From: Nothophaeocryptopus gaeumannii
Lineage: Eukaryota > Ascomycota > Dothideomycetes > Mycosphaerellales > Mycosphaerellaceae
DNA: 64,000 nucleotides
NCBI GenBank assembly: GCA_031771865.1
Contig: JASISA010000022.1
Location: 2,652,367 to 2,716,366, forward strand
Reading direction: 5' to 3'
The notes below the pieces were generated by a model, which ran no database searches, was not told where the DNA came from, and was given only the letters and a program-made list of their open reading frames with translations. Position numbers and translations under genes: made by a program. Every line of letters starts with the position of its first letter. Position 1 is the stretch's first letter. Positions 30,844 through 41,904 of the stretch are shown here, piece after piece.

Positions 30844-31956
30844 TCATAGCTTTCCCTGCTCGCTTTTGCCTTTCCATTTTGCATTGGTCTGATTCATAGC
30901 CTTCTGCTCCTCGGCTGTCGGTTGTAGACTGCGCGTAAACCGTAACAGACCATCTTGCATTGCGGTTGCGACATGCGTCCCGTCGCCGCTCCAGAGTCGC
31001 GCATTGAACAACAGCCTCCCGCTGCTGATCCTGCTGCCGTACGCCTCCATGCAGAACCACCGTCCTTGAGAGTCATCGAGTGGCGAATGCCTCTTTGCGC
31101 CAACAGAAGGGCCGAACATGAGTGACTCTGCGGAGCTGTGGAACGTTACAGTATGGGCCAAAGAGCCAGCAGCCGTGAAGTCGTCACTGATCTCGAAAGC
31201 GTTTGCAACGACATAGAGCGAGTTCCGGTCGCTTGCGTACAAGTGTGCACAGAGATGCATGTTTGGATCGTCGGGCATGTCGCCAAGTGTACGGTAGAAA
31301 ATAAGCTGCCTTCGATCCAGAGGGTGCTTGTCTTGATTGTACGCAGTCATGTCGACTTTTCGGCATTCAAGTCCTGGAAAATCATCGTTGATGCCAGTAT
31401 CTTTCCATCGTTGACGATAAAACGGCACGTCCATACTGGGACATTCTGGAAAGTCTGCTGGGTTTTTTCCATCTAGAACCGACCTGTACTCTGACCAGAT
31501 ATCTAGATCATGTTGAGCCTCGATCTGCTCTGCCTCTGGTTTTTTGAAGGAGCATATACATGTAAAGCAGATGCCTTCATTGTGACTCTGAGTTACATTG
31601 ACAATGCGAGTACAGTAAGACTTTCCATTTCGAATGGTGTGAACTTTGTACACGAATGGGACGTCCAGCCGGCCTGAGAGGGTGAAGTTGCCCGAGACAT
31701 GATGGAGAAGAAAGCCCGATGCTACCGTCTGGCATGCCGCCCAAGCAGCTTGGGTATACACATGCGCACCATACGCCCTCCCTACGCCGACTGTTCCTCC
31801 CGGGGTGAATGGGGGAGCTATTGATCGGAAGGTCCTGTCATCAATCCTTTCCACCTGGATCAGCTCCTTGAACGGCCGGTAAGTGTTGCCTGGATGCGGT
31901 GGAAGAAGATGTGTGCGGATCGGACGGCCACCACTGCCGCGACCACCGTTTGACAT
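30844..31956 (-). CDS. Acyl-CoA thioesterase II-like (TesB/ACOT8, double hot dog)
   Basis: Single exon, 370 aa, ATG at 31956. It has two hot-dog halves: the first contains GGTVGVGRAYGAHVYTQAAWAA and the HHVSGNFTLSGRLDVPFVYKV strand region, the second LAHTVTFHSSAESLMFGPSV, FCMEAYGSRISSGRLLFNAR and a WSGDGTHVATAMQDGLLR block typical of the TesB C-terminus. The family hydrolyses fatty acyl-CoA, often in peroxisomes. The C-terminus is GKL, which resembles but does not match the usual SKL-type peroxisome signal. Confidence 0.87.
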   Translation of the reverse strand: MSNGGRGSGGRPIRTHLLPPHPGNTYRPFKELIQVERIDDRTFRSIAPPFTPGGTVGVGRAYGAHVYTQAAWAACQTVASGFLLHHVSGNFTLSGRLDVPFVYKVHTIRNGKSYCTRIVNVTQSHNEGICFTCICSFKKPEAEQIEAQHDLDIWSEYRSVLDGKNPADFPECPSMDVPFYRQRWKDTGINDDFPGLECRKVDMTAYNQDKHPLDRRQLIFYRTLGDMPDDPNMHLCAHLYASDRNSLYVVANAFEISDDFTAAGSLAHTVTFHSSAESLMFGPSVGAKRHSPLDDSQGRWFCMEAYGSRISSGRLLFNARLWSGDGTHVATAMQDGLLRFTRSLQPTAEEQKAMNQTNAKWKGKSEQGKL

Positions 31957-32905
31957 GTCCTAGGAGTTGCTGGGTATTTAAGAAGTAAACTGAGTAAAGC
32001 GAACAATAGATCAAGTCCCTTGCAATCGATAGATGTCGTGGACAAGGATACGTCGGCGATAGGGAAAGTGCCATGCCGATGCCGAGGATGATAATGGACT
32101 ACGGACGCCGATTTCACGCACTTGGCAGAAATGTAGCCATATGTTCTTCCGCTCTCATGTGCATCATGTACAACATGTACATCATGTGAATCATCGCGCA
32201 TGCCCTGAATGATGCATACCGTGATGATAAACGCTATTGAGAGGAAGACGCTGATCTTGCTGCACGACTGCCACTCGGCCAATTGTCGACCAATCCCCAG
32301 ATGCGAGGCGATGCTTGACCGCCATTATCCCTTCTCATGGCCTCTGCTACTGTCTGCTACTGTCTGCTACTGTCTGCTACTCTGTGCTGCCCAACGCCGT
32401 CACGCAGAGTATCAGTGATGCATCCCAGTCTGATGACAGTCCGGTTTGTGCGAAGGTTTGGCACTATCTTGTATATGCGCTCTCCCCCCCCAGGAACATC
32501 CCCATGCATCACATCACTGCGAAACTCGCGGCTTCTGAGGCCCGGCACGATGCTCGCATGCCATGTCGCTTGCAACGTGTTCGCACCATGGCCGTATGAC
32601 AGACGGTAAGCAACCGCCCGTTTTCGTCCGCGTCATGGGATAGTTATACATGTATCTGTGCTGTGGATGGTCGCCATCTGTGCGAGGGAAGGAATCCGCC
32701 GGATGCGCTGCCCAACTGACGGTGCCATAATAATAAATGCCGGCCGATTGTTCAACATAAGCATCTCCCGTTTAGACGATAGGGTCGAGCGGCACGCCTG
32801 CAAGCCAATATCGATAAGATGGGAAGATCTCCCTGCGCGCTGCTCGACTATGCTTTTGTCTTGCTGACGGCTCTCGTATAGGGCGACGCCCTACCAAAGC
32901 CCAAT
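31957..32905. other. Intergenic region with short repeats
   Basis: 949 bp. It holds a 10-bp tandem repeat (32343-32383) and a small ACATGTAC-type palindromic patch near 32165-32190. No gene supported; open frames are short and overlap on both strands. Confidence 0.4.
32343..32383. repeat. 10-bp tandem repeat (TGTCTGCTAC)
   Basis: Three exact copies of TGTCTGCTAC at 32351-32380, preceded by the partial copy CTCTGCTAC. Confidence 0.9.
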
Positions 32906-35018
32906 ATGAATTACGCTAATATGATTGAGGAGAAAAACCTCAAGGTACGTACACGGCGCCTCGCACCGAAGGAAGTTATGCTTATTACCTCTTATACAGA
33001 AAGGATTCATCATAGCGACACTAATTTCTACAATCGTCGGTACCTTTACGGCGTCTATGACCTTGCATGACAAGGCCAAGGAGAAGCTTAGCAAGAAAGA
33101 GCAAGGCGAGAAGGACGGCAAGCAGGATAACGCCCTGAAGGAGCTACAAGAGAAGGTTGATAAGTTGCAGGGTGGAAGAGGCCGTGGAGGCACTGACAAG
33201 GAGAAGGGCCACGACAAGGACAAAAGGAAAGATGACAGAAGAAGTCAGCGCTCAAGGTCATCGTCTAGAAGTCGGTCGAGCGGTAGGTCTCGAAGTCGGA
33301 AACGGAGACGCGACAGCTATGACGACAATCGTGATGTCGTTCGCGTCCAGCAGTCCGTCATCAACGTGCTTCAAGATGCTCTCCGAAACAAGGACAACGT
33401 CACCGAAGAAGATGCGCAACGGCTGGTCGTTGCAGCACAACAGGCGGCGCAAGATGGAAACATCAATGCTCTGAAGGGACATTACGATCGCATGACTGCT
33501 GAAAAGAACGGCATGCCGCCTCCACCGACTGCGCTTCCTCCCCCAAGTCAACAATTTTACGAACAGTCAAGAGCTTCACCACCGCCAGACACCAGATCGA
33601 GGGGGCCACCTCCACCTATTGAGCGGAGAGGCAAGCCTCCGCCTGATGACGACTACTATCCCGGCCCATTCGCCCCTCCTGGCCCGCCGCAAAGAACGCA
33701 AACAATGTACGACCAAGGGCCGCCCGCGAGAGAACGGAGCCGGAGAAGAGATGCGCTTGAAGAGTCGTGGCTGGACTCTTTTGCTGCACCGGGTTCACTA
33801 AAGAGGGCTCAAACCCAGTACAAACCTCCGAGGGGTTCGATACCGTCGAGAGCGCCAAGTCGTAGACGGGATGGTCCTCCCGATCGCGAGTCATGGCCGG
33901 ACCCTTTTGCTCAACCCGAGCCACGAAGCAAGCGGAATACATTTGTTCCAGAGGCTGCAGCAGCAGGACTGGCTGGACTTGGAGCATATGAGCTGGGCAA
34001 GGCAAAGTCGCAGAAGGGCGATGCGCCGGGTAAGTCTGCTTCAGTTCAGACCCAAGTGCCAGGAGCAGGAAACGATGGGCCTGATGGAGCCAAGTCCACT
34101 CGTGGAGATGCATCTCGGAAGCCTTCGTCTTACGACGATGGGTGGAACAGAAAATCTAGACCGGGTGACCAACCACGGAAAGCATCGTCTGCTGACGGCG
34201 GTCGAAACCAAGCTGCGCAATCGCAAGCTCCACCAACCGCTAGGAAGTCGGTGCTTCATCAAACAGACTGGGTCCCTCCATCTACACGCCCGCCACTCGT
34301 TGACCGCAAAGTCTCTCATTCGCGATCAGTGAGCACGAAGACCGAGCCATCGAAGAGTGTCGCTTCGCCACCTCAAGATACGAACAAGCCTTTCACGAAG
34401 CGACAAGATTCCCATCAAGGCCGCAAGGAGCCCATTCTACCAAGTCACGTCTCATCACCGCGCTCAAGATCGCCGCACGTTGAAGAACGTAAGCTGAAAG
34501 CTCTGCCTGCGCCTCCACCGATAGAGCCCAACCCATGGGAACAGCCTGCTTTGACAAAAGTGAAGAAGCCATCGGTTGATTTCGGCCCGCCTCTCTTCTG
34601 TCGGTATGCTGATGACATACAACACCAATCAATTCCATTGAACCGCGCCTGGAAGTCGAATGGTGACCATCGCTGTCCAAAATGTGGCGTTAAGATCGAT
34701 GTCGACACTCGCGATGTTTGGGTCTTGTCGACACATGTCGCGAATGGAAGTACAAATGCCAAACCACGGGATTACCGAATGGATGCTCGATTCGTCGTCA
34801 AATGTCATTCTGCTCCGGGTATGAAGGAGAAATTCGCCTGTGTTCTTTGCGACCGTTATCGGGACATGGATTGTTTGTGTAACGATGTCGATGCATTGGT
34901 GAAACACGTCGGGAGCTCACATACAGCGGAGGAGTTTGAAAAGGATCCGGATCTTGTAAGGATGAGGGATGGAAGTACGGTTAGTACAAGTAAAGGGGAG
35001 AAGTTTGTCCTGGCTTGA
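32906..35018 (+). CDS. RS- and Pro-rich protein with N-terminal membrane segment and Cys-rich C-terminus
   Basis: Family not recognised. Exons 32906..32944 (MNYANMIEEKNLK) and 33000..35018; the 55-nt intron is GTACGT..CAG, phase 0; 685 aa. A hydrophobic segment follows the junction (GFIIATLISTIVGTFTASM). Then a Lys/Glu-rich coiled stretch, a strong RS region (RSSSRSRSSGRSRSRKRRR), and long Pro/Ser-rich, disordered repeats including two related blocks around ESWLDSFAAPGSLKRAQT and ESWPDPFAQPEPRSKRNT. The C-terminal 120 residues are ordered and carry CPKCG, a CVLCDRYRDMDCLC cluster and HVGSSH, so they probably bind zinc. Confidence 0.75.
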
Positions 35019-35586
35019 AAGTTGAAGAGATGGTATTTGGATGCGCTTCGGGCGGTGACTTTGTATCTTTTCTTATGACTATACCCTTATGATTAGAATG
35101 ATACCGGGACGGTGGGTGGGGGAGGAGGCGGGCGAGGGAGGAGGGGGTCGGGTGGTGGATTGGAAAAGTTGCCACTGGGAATGCATGTGCTGAGCAGCGA
35201 TGCCATCTGGTCGAGCTGTCGGGTGCGATCTTGATTGTTTTCTTTAACGATACCCTTATGATCCAAATGATACCCATTTTGCTTCTGTAGCCACCTTTCA
35301 GGTGCCGCGCCGGTTTCAGCTGCAGTTCTTCCGATGTTCTCCGGATCGGACTTTGCAAGTTGGCACGGTTGGTCGCGCAGGTTGAAGGGAAACCCTGGAG
35401 GGGTCGAGACCAACTCCTCGAAGGATTTTGTCTCGGGCACAAACTCAATCACGACTGGGCACCCGTGCCAACATCCAAGAGTATGGCGGGCGCATCGGAG
35501 GATCTCACCTCCCCACACAACCACCGGAGCAACACTCGTGCTGGCGCTGCAATCACGATTTGGCCGCACGACTTGGACCATGCAAC
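35019..35586. other. Intergenic region with a diverged direct repeat
   Basis: 568 bp. ATACCCTTATGATTAGAATG (35081 on) recurs as ATACCCTTATGATCCAAATG (35250 on), each continuing ATACC: 25 bp with three mismatches. No gene. Confidence 0.5.
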
Positions 35587-37395
35587 ATGTGGAGATGGCG
35601 GAATCCTCTGCTTGTGATTGTTTTCTCTGGCCTTGCAATTGTCTGGCTCTTCAGCTTCAAGCGTGCGCCACAACCTTTGGAGCCTTTTCAGATGCGACAA
35701 TGCGAGCTGTCGGATGAAAATCTCATCGGTGAACTGATACAAGATGCGGAAAGATCTTGGGAGCTGATGCTAGAGAAATGTCCAAAGTCTCTGAAAGGCG
35801 CTGCCGAGGCCTATCGAGAAAGACGTGGTCGGCATCCTCCACCTGGGTTCGATGAGTGGTATGAGTATGCTTCGAAGAAGGAAGCCGTAATTGTTGAGGA
35901 GCTCTTTGATCAGATATACCATGACCTGGAACCTTTCTGGGCTGTACCGACTGGGGAGATTACAGCGTCAATCGCGGATTGGCCTTACCTGCTGAAGATC
36001 CGCAATGGAAAGATCACGGAGCATGACCGAGCGGACTTCAAGTCTAAAACTTGGGCAAGTATGATCAAGCCCATCGCCAGGTATTTACCGAACATTGATC
36101 TTGCTCTCAATCCCTTGGATGAGCCTCGAGTGCTGGTGCCATGGGCTGTGGTCAATGAGAGAATAGAAGAGGCTGCTGGAAGGCGAGGAGACATGATGTC
36201 TCGGCCGACCGCAGAGATACAGCAGAAGTTTCTTCCCGTCGAGGAGAGCAATATTGTCATCAACGGTGCGAGCCATCAAGAATGGATCTCCCAACACGAC
36301 CAGTATGTCGAGGCACTGAATGCAAGCTGTCGTCCCGGCTCGAAGATACAGAGTGGCGTGGAGCAGAAAAAAAGGCAGCAACCATCGAAGTTCTCCAAAC
36401 CCGACATGGTGACGAATGTTACGGCCACCCGCGACCTGTGCAGTAATACCGCGCTTCTCCACCAGCATGGGTTTCTCATCGAGCCCGCAACACTCAGCAT
36501 GACGAAGACCCTCATGCCTATCTTCAGTGCTGCCAAGCTCAACGTCAACAACGACATCTTAATTCCGCCTCCTTCGTATTACAGCGATAATAAGATGTTT
36601 ACTGGCAAAGGCCTTCTCGGTGACGGAAGCTCTAGCCATGCTTGGGAAGAAAAGCAACACGGTCTCATCTGGAGAGGTACCGCTACCGGAGGCGAGGCTG
36701 AGTCGCAACACTGGACTCAATTCCATCGACACCGATTCGTTGCAGCTTTCAATGCAACACTCATGAGTCCTACCACGGATGCGGGAGCAGTAATGGCACC
36801 AGTACATGCTCACGCAGGACTCGCAGAGTGGATATCCAGCACATCGGATGTGGCTTTTACGAAACACTACTGCAAGCCCGACAAGCCGGATGCAGAAGAC
36901 ATCTGTGCTGCGATTGACAACACATTCGAGATTGTCAATCCAGTGTCGATGTCTTCGCAGTACCGGTTCAAATATCTCCCTGACGTCGATGGCAACACCC
37001 TATCAGGCCGCTTTCGAGCGTTCATGCTCTCCAACTCCGCGGTTGTTAAAGCCACAATCTTCCAGGAATGGCACGATGCGAGGCTAATGCCGTGGAAACA
37101 CTACATTCCGATTGATATGTCTTTTAAGCATGGCATGTATACCACGCTGAAGTTCTTCCTCGGAGATGCAAAGACTTGTGCGCATGATCGCCTGGGAGAG
37201 AAGATCGCGCTTGATGGACAGGAGTGGGCAAGAACGGTGTTGAGAAAAGATGACATGGAGATTTATGTGCATCGGCTGTTACTGGAGTATGCACGAATCG
37301 TCTCAAAAGATAGGGACAACTTGGGATACGTCCAAGATCTCCTTCACGCGAGCGCCGGCGCTGGACGACCTTCAGTGCTATCCAAGCGACTTTGA
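35587..37395 (+). CDS. CAP10-like glycosyltransferase (GT90), type II membrane protein
   Basis: 602 aa from the first ATG (35587, MWRWRNPLL); the open frame to 35428 begins with TTG. Short cytosolic tail, membrane anchor LLVIVFSGLAIVWLFSF, a stem, then the catalytic domain in the C-terminal half, with the family blocks GLIWRGTATGGE, HRHRFVAAFN, YRFKYLPDVDGNTLSGRFRAF and FQEWHDARLMPWKHYIPID. Such fungal enzymes add xylose or related sugars to cell-wall or capsular glycans in the Golgi. The last 18 bp of the CDS overlap the 3' end of the MFS gene on the other strand. Confidence 0.9.
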   Translation: MWRWRNPLLVIVFSGLAIVWLFSFKRAPQPLEPFQMRQCELSDENLIGELIQDAERSWELMLEKCPKSLKGAAEAYRERRGRHPPPGFDEWYEYASKKEAVIVEELFDQIYHDLEPFWAVPTGEITASIADWPYLLKIRNGKITEHDRADFKSKTWASMIKPIARYLPNIDLALNPLDEPRVLVPWAVVNERIEEAAGRRGDMMSRPTAEIQQKFLPVEESNIVINGASHQEWISQHDQYVEALNASCRPGSKIQSGVEQKKRQQPSKFSKPDMVTNVTATRDLCSNTALLHQHGFLIEPATLSMTKTLMPIFSAAKLNVNNDILIPPPSYYSDNKMFTGKGLLGDGSSSHAWEEKQHGLIWRGTATGGEAESQHWTQFHRHRFVAAFNATLMSPTTDAGAVMAPVHAHAGLAEWISSTSDVAFTKHYCKPDKPDAEDICAAIDNTFEIVNPVSMSSQYRFKYLPDVDGNTLSGRFRAFMLSNSAVVKATIFQEWHDARLMPWKHYIPIDMSFKHGMYTTLKFFLGDAKTCAHDRLGEKIALDGQEWARTVLRKDDMEIYVHRLLLEYARIVSKDRDNLGYVQDLLHASAGAGRPSVLSKRL

Positions 37396-38960
37396 TACTT
37401 TGACGCTCACATTGGTCTTTGACTCTAATCCATCCCGATTTTCCGCCATCCCCTCGACTCGGTCGATCATGTCCGGCTTCTGCCTCTGCGATCTCAGCTC
37501 GCAGTACCTCACGACAAACACCCATACGACCATGCCACAGATCAATCCAAGACTGGTCCTGAAACCGACTCGATACTTCGGAGCGGCTGTGACTGGATAC
37601 GCAAACTGCTGAATGATGGTAGTTGTTGCGTTGCCGAAAGCATTCATCATCGCGATCGTCATCGCTCGGACTTGTTTATCATTCCCGCACAAAATATTCG
37701 CCCAGGCCATATACAGCGGGGATAGTGGCCCATCGCACGCAGCGAAGAGGTATGCCACGACTCGGAGACCTAGCGGAATTTCCCAGGCTACCAGACAGAC
37801 TGTTCCGAACAGCAAGATTGTCAAGCTGAAGATGGCAGCTATCATCCGTCGACCGGTTGCGTCAGCGTAGATGTTGACTAGCATCACCATGACGATGTTG
37901 AAGCCATTGATTGTCGTGGGAATATTGTTGATTTGGTAGACGGACCATTCGTGTTTGGTGTCGTACTTCAAGAAGAGTTGGAAGACTGTATTGCCGACTT
38001 TTCCAACCGTCGTCTGCCAGAACATCCAGAGCACGGTCAGGATATAGAACTGCCACGAGCCGAAAATCCGTGGAAGAACACTCCAATCCCAACTCCCGAC
38101 CGGTTGACGGTCTTCTTCGATAAGGCGCTTGACACATCGTTCCCTCTCAGCCTTCGACAGATACGGCGCAGACGTCTTTTCCGGCACATCTGGAAACGTG
38201 GCGAGACCATAGAGGGCGATAATGACTGTGATGATGCCATCCACAACGAATGCCCATCTCCAAGCCGCGATGCCTTTGTAGCCGTCCATCCCGGCATAGA
38301 CGCCACTGAAGATGTAACCACCAAAGGCAGTCCCGACGTACGCAGAACAGGCGAAGATGGCTGTGCGTTTTCCGAGCTCGTTGGCCTTGTACCATGAGCC
38401 CAATACATATCTAGAACAGTCAGTTGACGTTGCAAGGCAGGGCTTGTGGATGCTCACTGGATACCGACGAAATTCGTTCCTTCTAACAGGCCCAGAAAGA
38501 AGCGCAGTGGATACAGCTGATTGTACGATGTCACTTTGTACGTGAATACAGTGATCAGACCCCACATTAGCTCATAGCCAGGCAAGATATATCGCGGAGG
38601 AATGTAGGTGATGAGCAGGTTGCTCGGGATTCCGCCCAGTATTGAGCCGATATTGAAGAGTGTTGAGGCCAGTGTGTACTCATTTCCGTACATGGACAGG
38701 TCTTCTTTCATGCCGCTCACGTAGGCGTTGGAGAGGTTTGCTTCTGCGATGCTGTTAGTTACTGGTGACGAGGTGGAGAAGGAGGACGTGCGGTCGAGCC
38801 ATTTGGCAAAGTATCCGAAGCAGCAGTATGTGAGGATGAAGAAGTCGATCTTTCGGAGGAATTTCTTCTCGCTCTTGCTTGTGCCCTTGGGATACCACCA
38901 GAAGAAAGCAGGCCTGTCTTTGCCATATGAGGACGAGAATGCCTTTTTCAAGCAGCTCAT
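37378..38960 (-). CDS. MFS permease, allantoate/Dal5-type anion:cation symporter
   Basis: Exons 38458..38960 and 37378..38410 (minus); the 47-nt intron is GTGAGC..TAG; 511 aa. Twelve-helix layout; KKFLRKIDFFILTYCCFGYF marks TM1, RFFLGLLEGTNFVGIQ bridges the intron, GSWYKANELGKRTAIFACSA is the usual block after TM4, and SLGLICGMVVWVFVVRYCELR is the last helix. Dal5-type members take up allantoate, nicotinate, pantothenate and similar anions; the substrate here is unknown. It converges on GT90 with overlapping 3' ends. Confidence 0.88.
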
Positions 38961-39206
38961 CGTTGCAATTCTACGGTGCTCCTCTAGATTGTCGCCGAGA
39001 GTAAGCTGACTGCCAGAGACAACCCTTCAATCACTGTGAGTTGCTACTGGATCTTTAGTCTTGGCTCACCAGGCCTATCTTGCCGCCATCCGATCATCTT
39101 CCGCCTTCTCGAGAGAATACATCGGATTGTCATGCCTGAGTTGACTTGATATGATAAGCTCGCAGCTCTCGGTCGAGAGAGCTTCGATAGGCCAACCTGG
39201 TCAGGT

Positions 39207-40487
39207 ATGTCAGCTTTCTCTCAGAGAAGTACTACTCTCATCTCAACACGTCCAAACCAAGTGTACGAGCTCAATATCAATTCAATCAGTTTTGTCCGGA
39301 TGGCATCCTCAACAACCACCGCCACCACAACAGCAACCCTTCCCGTCCCAGAGCAAGACGAAGACGTCGTCTTCTTCTATTCGGGCTCCCAAGCTACTTA
39401 CCGCAAAGTCAACAAGAACGGCGGAAGCTTTAACTCTATACCCACAATCGACGTCTCTTCTATCAATAGCGATGACTTGGATGCACAAAAGGCCACCGCT
39501 CGAGAACTCTACTCCGCCTGCTCAGAAGTCGGCTTCTTCTACGCCGCCAACCATGGTATCTCTTCATCCCGACAACAAGATGTCTTCGATACGATGAAGC
39601 GCTTCTTTGAGCTCCCTCTCAAGACGAAGATGTCCGCTCATGCGCATCTCAATGCTGCTATGAGGGGTTATGAGCCTATGCTTGAGACGCAATTGGATCC
39701 GAGGACGCAGGGAGATGTTAAAGAGGCTTTCTCTTGTGGGGATTGTGTTGTTGAGCCGGAACAGGACTTTGGAGGGAAGACGGGTAGGAGTGGTAAGGAG
39801 GGTGTGGTGAAGGCGCAGAATATCTGGCCGGAAGCGCAAGAGGGAGAAGAGGAGGATTTGGTGTGGTTTCGGGAAGGGATGTATAGGTATTATGCTGCTG
39901 TGTATCCTTTGGCTATGAAGATTGTGAGGCTGTTTGCGCTGGCTTTTGATTTGCCTGAGACGTATTTTGATAAGGACTTCTCGTTTCCTATATGGGGGTT
40001 GAGGGCTTTGCATTATCCTCCTGCTCCTCCGGATGTGGCTGGAGAGCATAATGGTCTTGGTGCACATGCCGACTTCAGTTGGTTTACTATGGTGTTGCAA
40101 GATATTGTGCCGGGATTGGAAGTCTTGAATAAAGATGGAATCTGGATCGAAGCACCACCGAAGCCTGGGACGTTTGTCGTCAATGTTGGTCAGTATCTGG
40201 AGAGACAGACACATGGGAAGTTTATTGCGACTGTTCACCGCGTGAGGAATAAGACCGGCGAGAGGAGATATTCGATTCCACTCTTCCTGACTCCGAACCC
40301 AGAAGCTCAGCTGGACGTTCTGCAACAGTGTGTCGAGGAAGGACAGAGCAGGCCAGAAAGCGCCAATGTCGGAGATTTATACCTACGCCGCCTGTTACCG
40401 GCGAGGAAGAAGCACCCAACTTCGATCAAGTTTAGGAACGTGCCGGAAGAGGAATGGAATTATACTATGCTGTATGCCAAGGAGTAG
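39207..40487 (+). CDS. 2-oxoglutarate/Fe(II)-dependent dioxygenase (isopenicillin-N-synthase-like)
   Basis: Single exon, 426 aa from ATG 39207; a second start at 39300 (MASSTTT) is equally possible. N-terminal DIOX_N block IPTIDVSSINSDD and GFFYAANHGIS; iron ligands H287 and D289 (HADFSWF) and H344 (ATVHRVRN); the 2OG-binding Arg and Ser follow in ERRYSIPLFL. All expected residues are present. Enzymes of this type oxidise small molecules in secondary metabolism or catabolism. A related enzyme lies 48 bp away in convergent orientation. Confidence 0.9.
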   Translation: MSAFSQRSTTLISTRPNQVYELNINSISFVRMASSTTTATTTATLPVPEQDEDVVFFYSGSQATYRKVNKNGGSFNSIPTIDVSSINSDDLDAQKATARELYSACSEVGFFYAANHGISSSRQQDVFDTMKRFFELPLKTKMSAHAHLNAAMRGYEPMLETQLDPRTQGDVKEAFSCGDCVVEPEQDFGGKTGRSGKEGVVKAQNIWPEAQEGEEEDLVWFREGMYRYYAAVYPLAMKIVRLFALAFDLPETYFDKDFSFPIWGLRALHYPPAPPDVAGEHNGLGAHADFSWFTMVLQDIVPGLEVLNKDGIWIEAPPKPGTFVVNVGQYLERQTHGKFIATVHRVRNKTGERRYSIPLFLTPNPEAQLDVLQQCVEEGQSRPESANVGDLYLRRLLPARKKHPTSIKFRNVPEEEWNYTMLYAKE

Positions 40488-40535
40488 TGACAGCAAGCTT
40501 TGATTGTATCTCTATTGAGTTCTTGAAGAAATTAC

Positions 40536-41636
40536 TCAATATTTCCCACCTTCTATCCTTGTTGTCGCCAATCTCTGCAACACGTACTCGCCAGCATTGA
40601 TCGGTTTGTACTTCTCGGGCCTCTGGTCACTAATGCAACTAGGCAAAGTCTTCACCATCTGATCATTGTTGATACCGAAGAAGATCGGCACGCCATATCG
40701 CTCGTGCTCGGTACGATTCACGACCCGGTGGACGGTAGACTTGTACAGTCCATTCGTCCATCTCATCATCATGTCTCCAATATTCACAATGATTCCATTC
40801 TCCACAGTCGGTGCGGTGATCCATTTCCCGGAAGGCGAGAGTATCTCTAAACCGGGCGTCGATGAGCAGAGAAGGATCGCGAAGCACTGATAATCCGAAT
40901 GCGCGCCTAGCCCAATTTGTCCATTCTCAGATCCCGAGACGAGCGGCCTGGGCTCTTTGGAGGGAGGGTAGTACAGCAGTCTCCCGTTGGCCGAAGGGTG
41001 AGTGACCATGTCGTCAAAGTAGTCTTCTGGCAGATCGAGGGACAGAGCAAAGAGTTTGCACAAGTGTCTGCATAGTTGGAGAGCTGGGCCGTAGTAGTGT
41101 TTAATTCCTTCGAAGAAACCTGGAAGGTCGCTTTCGGTTGGCCACTGATTGACATCGTTCACTTTTGTTCCATCCAGCTGGACGCACTCTCCATCGCCGC
41201 CGGTGGGATCGAGACCCTCCTCGTAGCTCCAATTGAAACCCTCCTTCAGTTCGGCATCTCCATGAAGGCTGGTCGCCCCTGCCGGTTCCCAGCCATAGCC
41301 GTAGATCGAATTTCGGAGATGAATCTCTTCTTTGCCCTTACGGGGTAGAGTCTTGAAAAGGTGTTGCGCTTGGTCTAGAATACCATGGCAGGCTTCGGAG
41401 GAGATGCCGTGAGACGTGATGTAGAAGAAGCCGCTCGTCGTGCAAGCTCGATGGATCTTGTCTGCGATTACAGCTCGCTGGCTATCCGATCCGTTATATG
41501 ATGCTCCAATGTCAATAATGGGCATTCCGAAATTCTCATCGAGGCTAGCAGATGTTTTGGCTTGAAGGCGCTCTTGGAGATACGCCTTCGCGCCAGTCCA
41601 TGCCTCATCATATGTGGTCGTTTGTATGGCGCTCAT
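40536..41636 (-). CDS. 2-oxoglutarate/Fe(II)-dependent dioxygenase, second copy
   Basis: Single exon, 366 aa, ATG 41636. FGMPIIDIGASYNG and GFFYITSHGIS form the N-terminal block; iron ligands H246 and D248 (HSDYQCF) and H303 (STVHRVVN); 2OG-binding in ERYGVPIFFG. It shares its layout with the neighbour (LALDLPEDYFDD-like helix before a LLYYPP strand), but the two are well diverged, so they are probably not a recent duplication. Confidence 0.9.
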   Translation of the reverse strand: MSAIQTTTYDEAWTGAKAYLQERLQAKTSASLDENFGMPIIDIGASYNGSDSQRAVIADKIHRACTTSGFFYITSHGISSEACHGILDQAQHLFKTLPRKGKEEIHLRNSIYGYGWEPAGATSLHGDAELKEGFNWSYEEGLDPTGGDGECVQLDGTKVNDVNQWPTESDLPGFFEGIKHYYGPALQLCRHLCKLFALSLDLPEDYFDDMVTHPSANGRLLYYPPSKEPRPLVSGSENGQIGLGAHSDYQCFAILLCSSTPGLEILSPSGKWITAPTVENGIIVNIGDMMMRWTNGLYKSTVHRVVNRTEHERYGVPIFFGINNDQMVKTLPSCISDQRPEKYKPINAGEYVLQRLATTRIEGGKY

Positions 41637-41904
41637 GATTGGGAACAGTGGCAGGATCCGCTTGATTCTTCAGGTGAATCATCGTCATGTTCATGGATAG
41701 TGCGCTTATCTGTTGATGTCTGCCTTCTGCCAAGCTTCGGCCGGATCGGCCAACGCCGTTCCAAGCTAAGCTTTCATCGAGAGTAAGAAGGGCAGGTACA
41801 GGACGAGAATTTTGAAGCTCCTCGCGGTTCGTGAATGAGCGAGGGAGCTGCAGGCGTGTATTATGATAAGGGATCTTGGGGCAGCTTGCCAATCGAGCCT
41901 TCAT

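Noticed and set aside
39564..40325. 253-codon minus-strand frame
   Set aside because: Antisense to the first dioxygenase; low-complexity Arg/Ile/Leu sequence.
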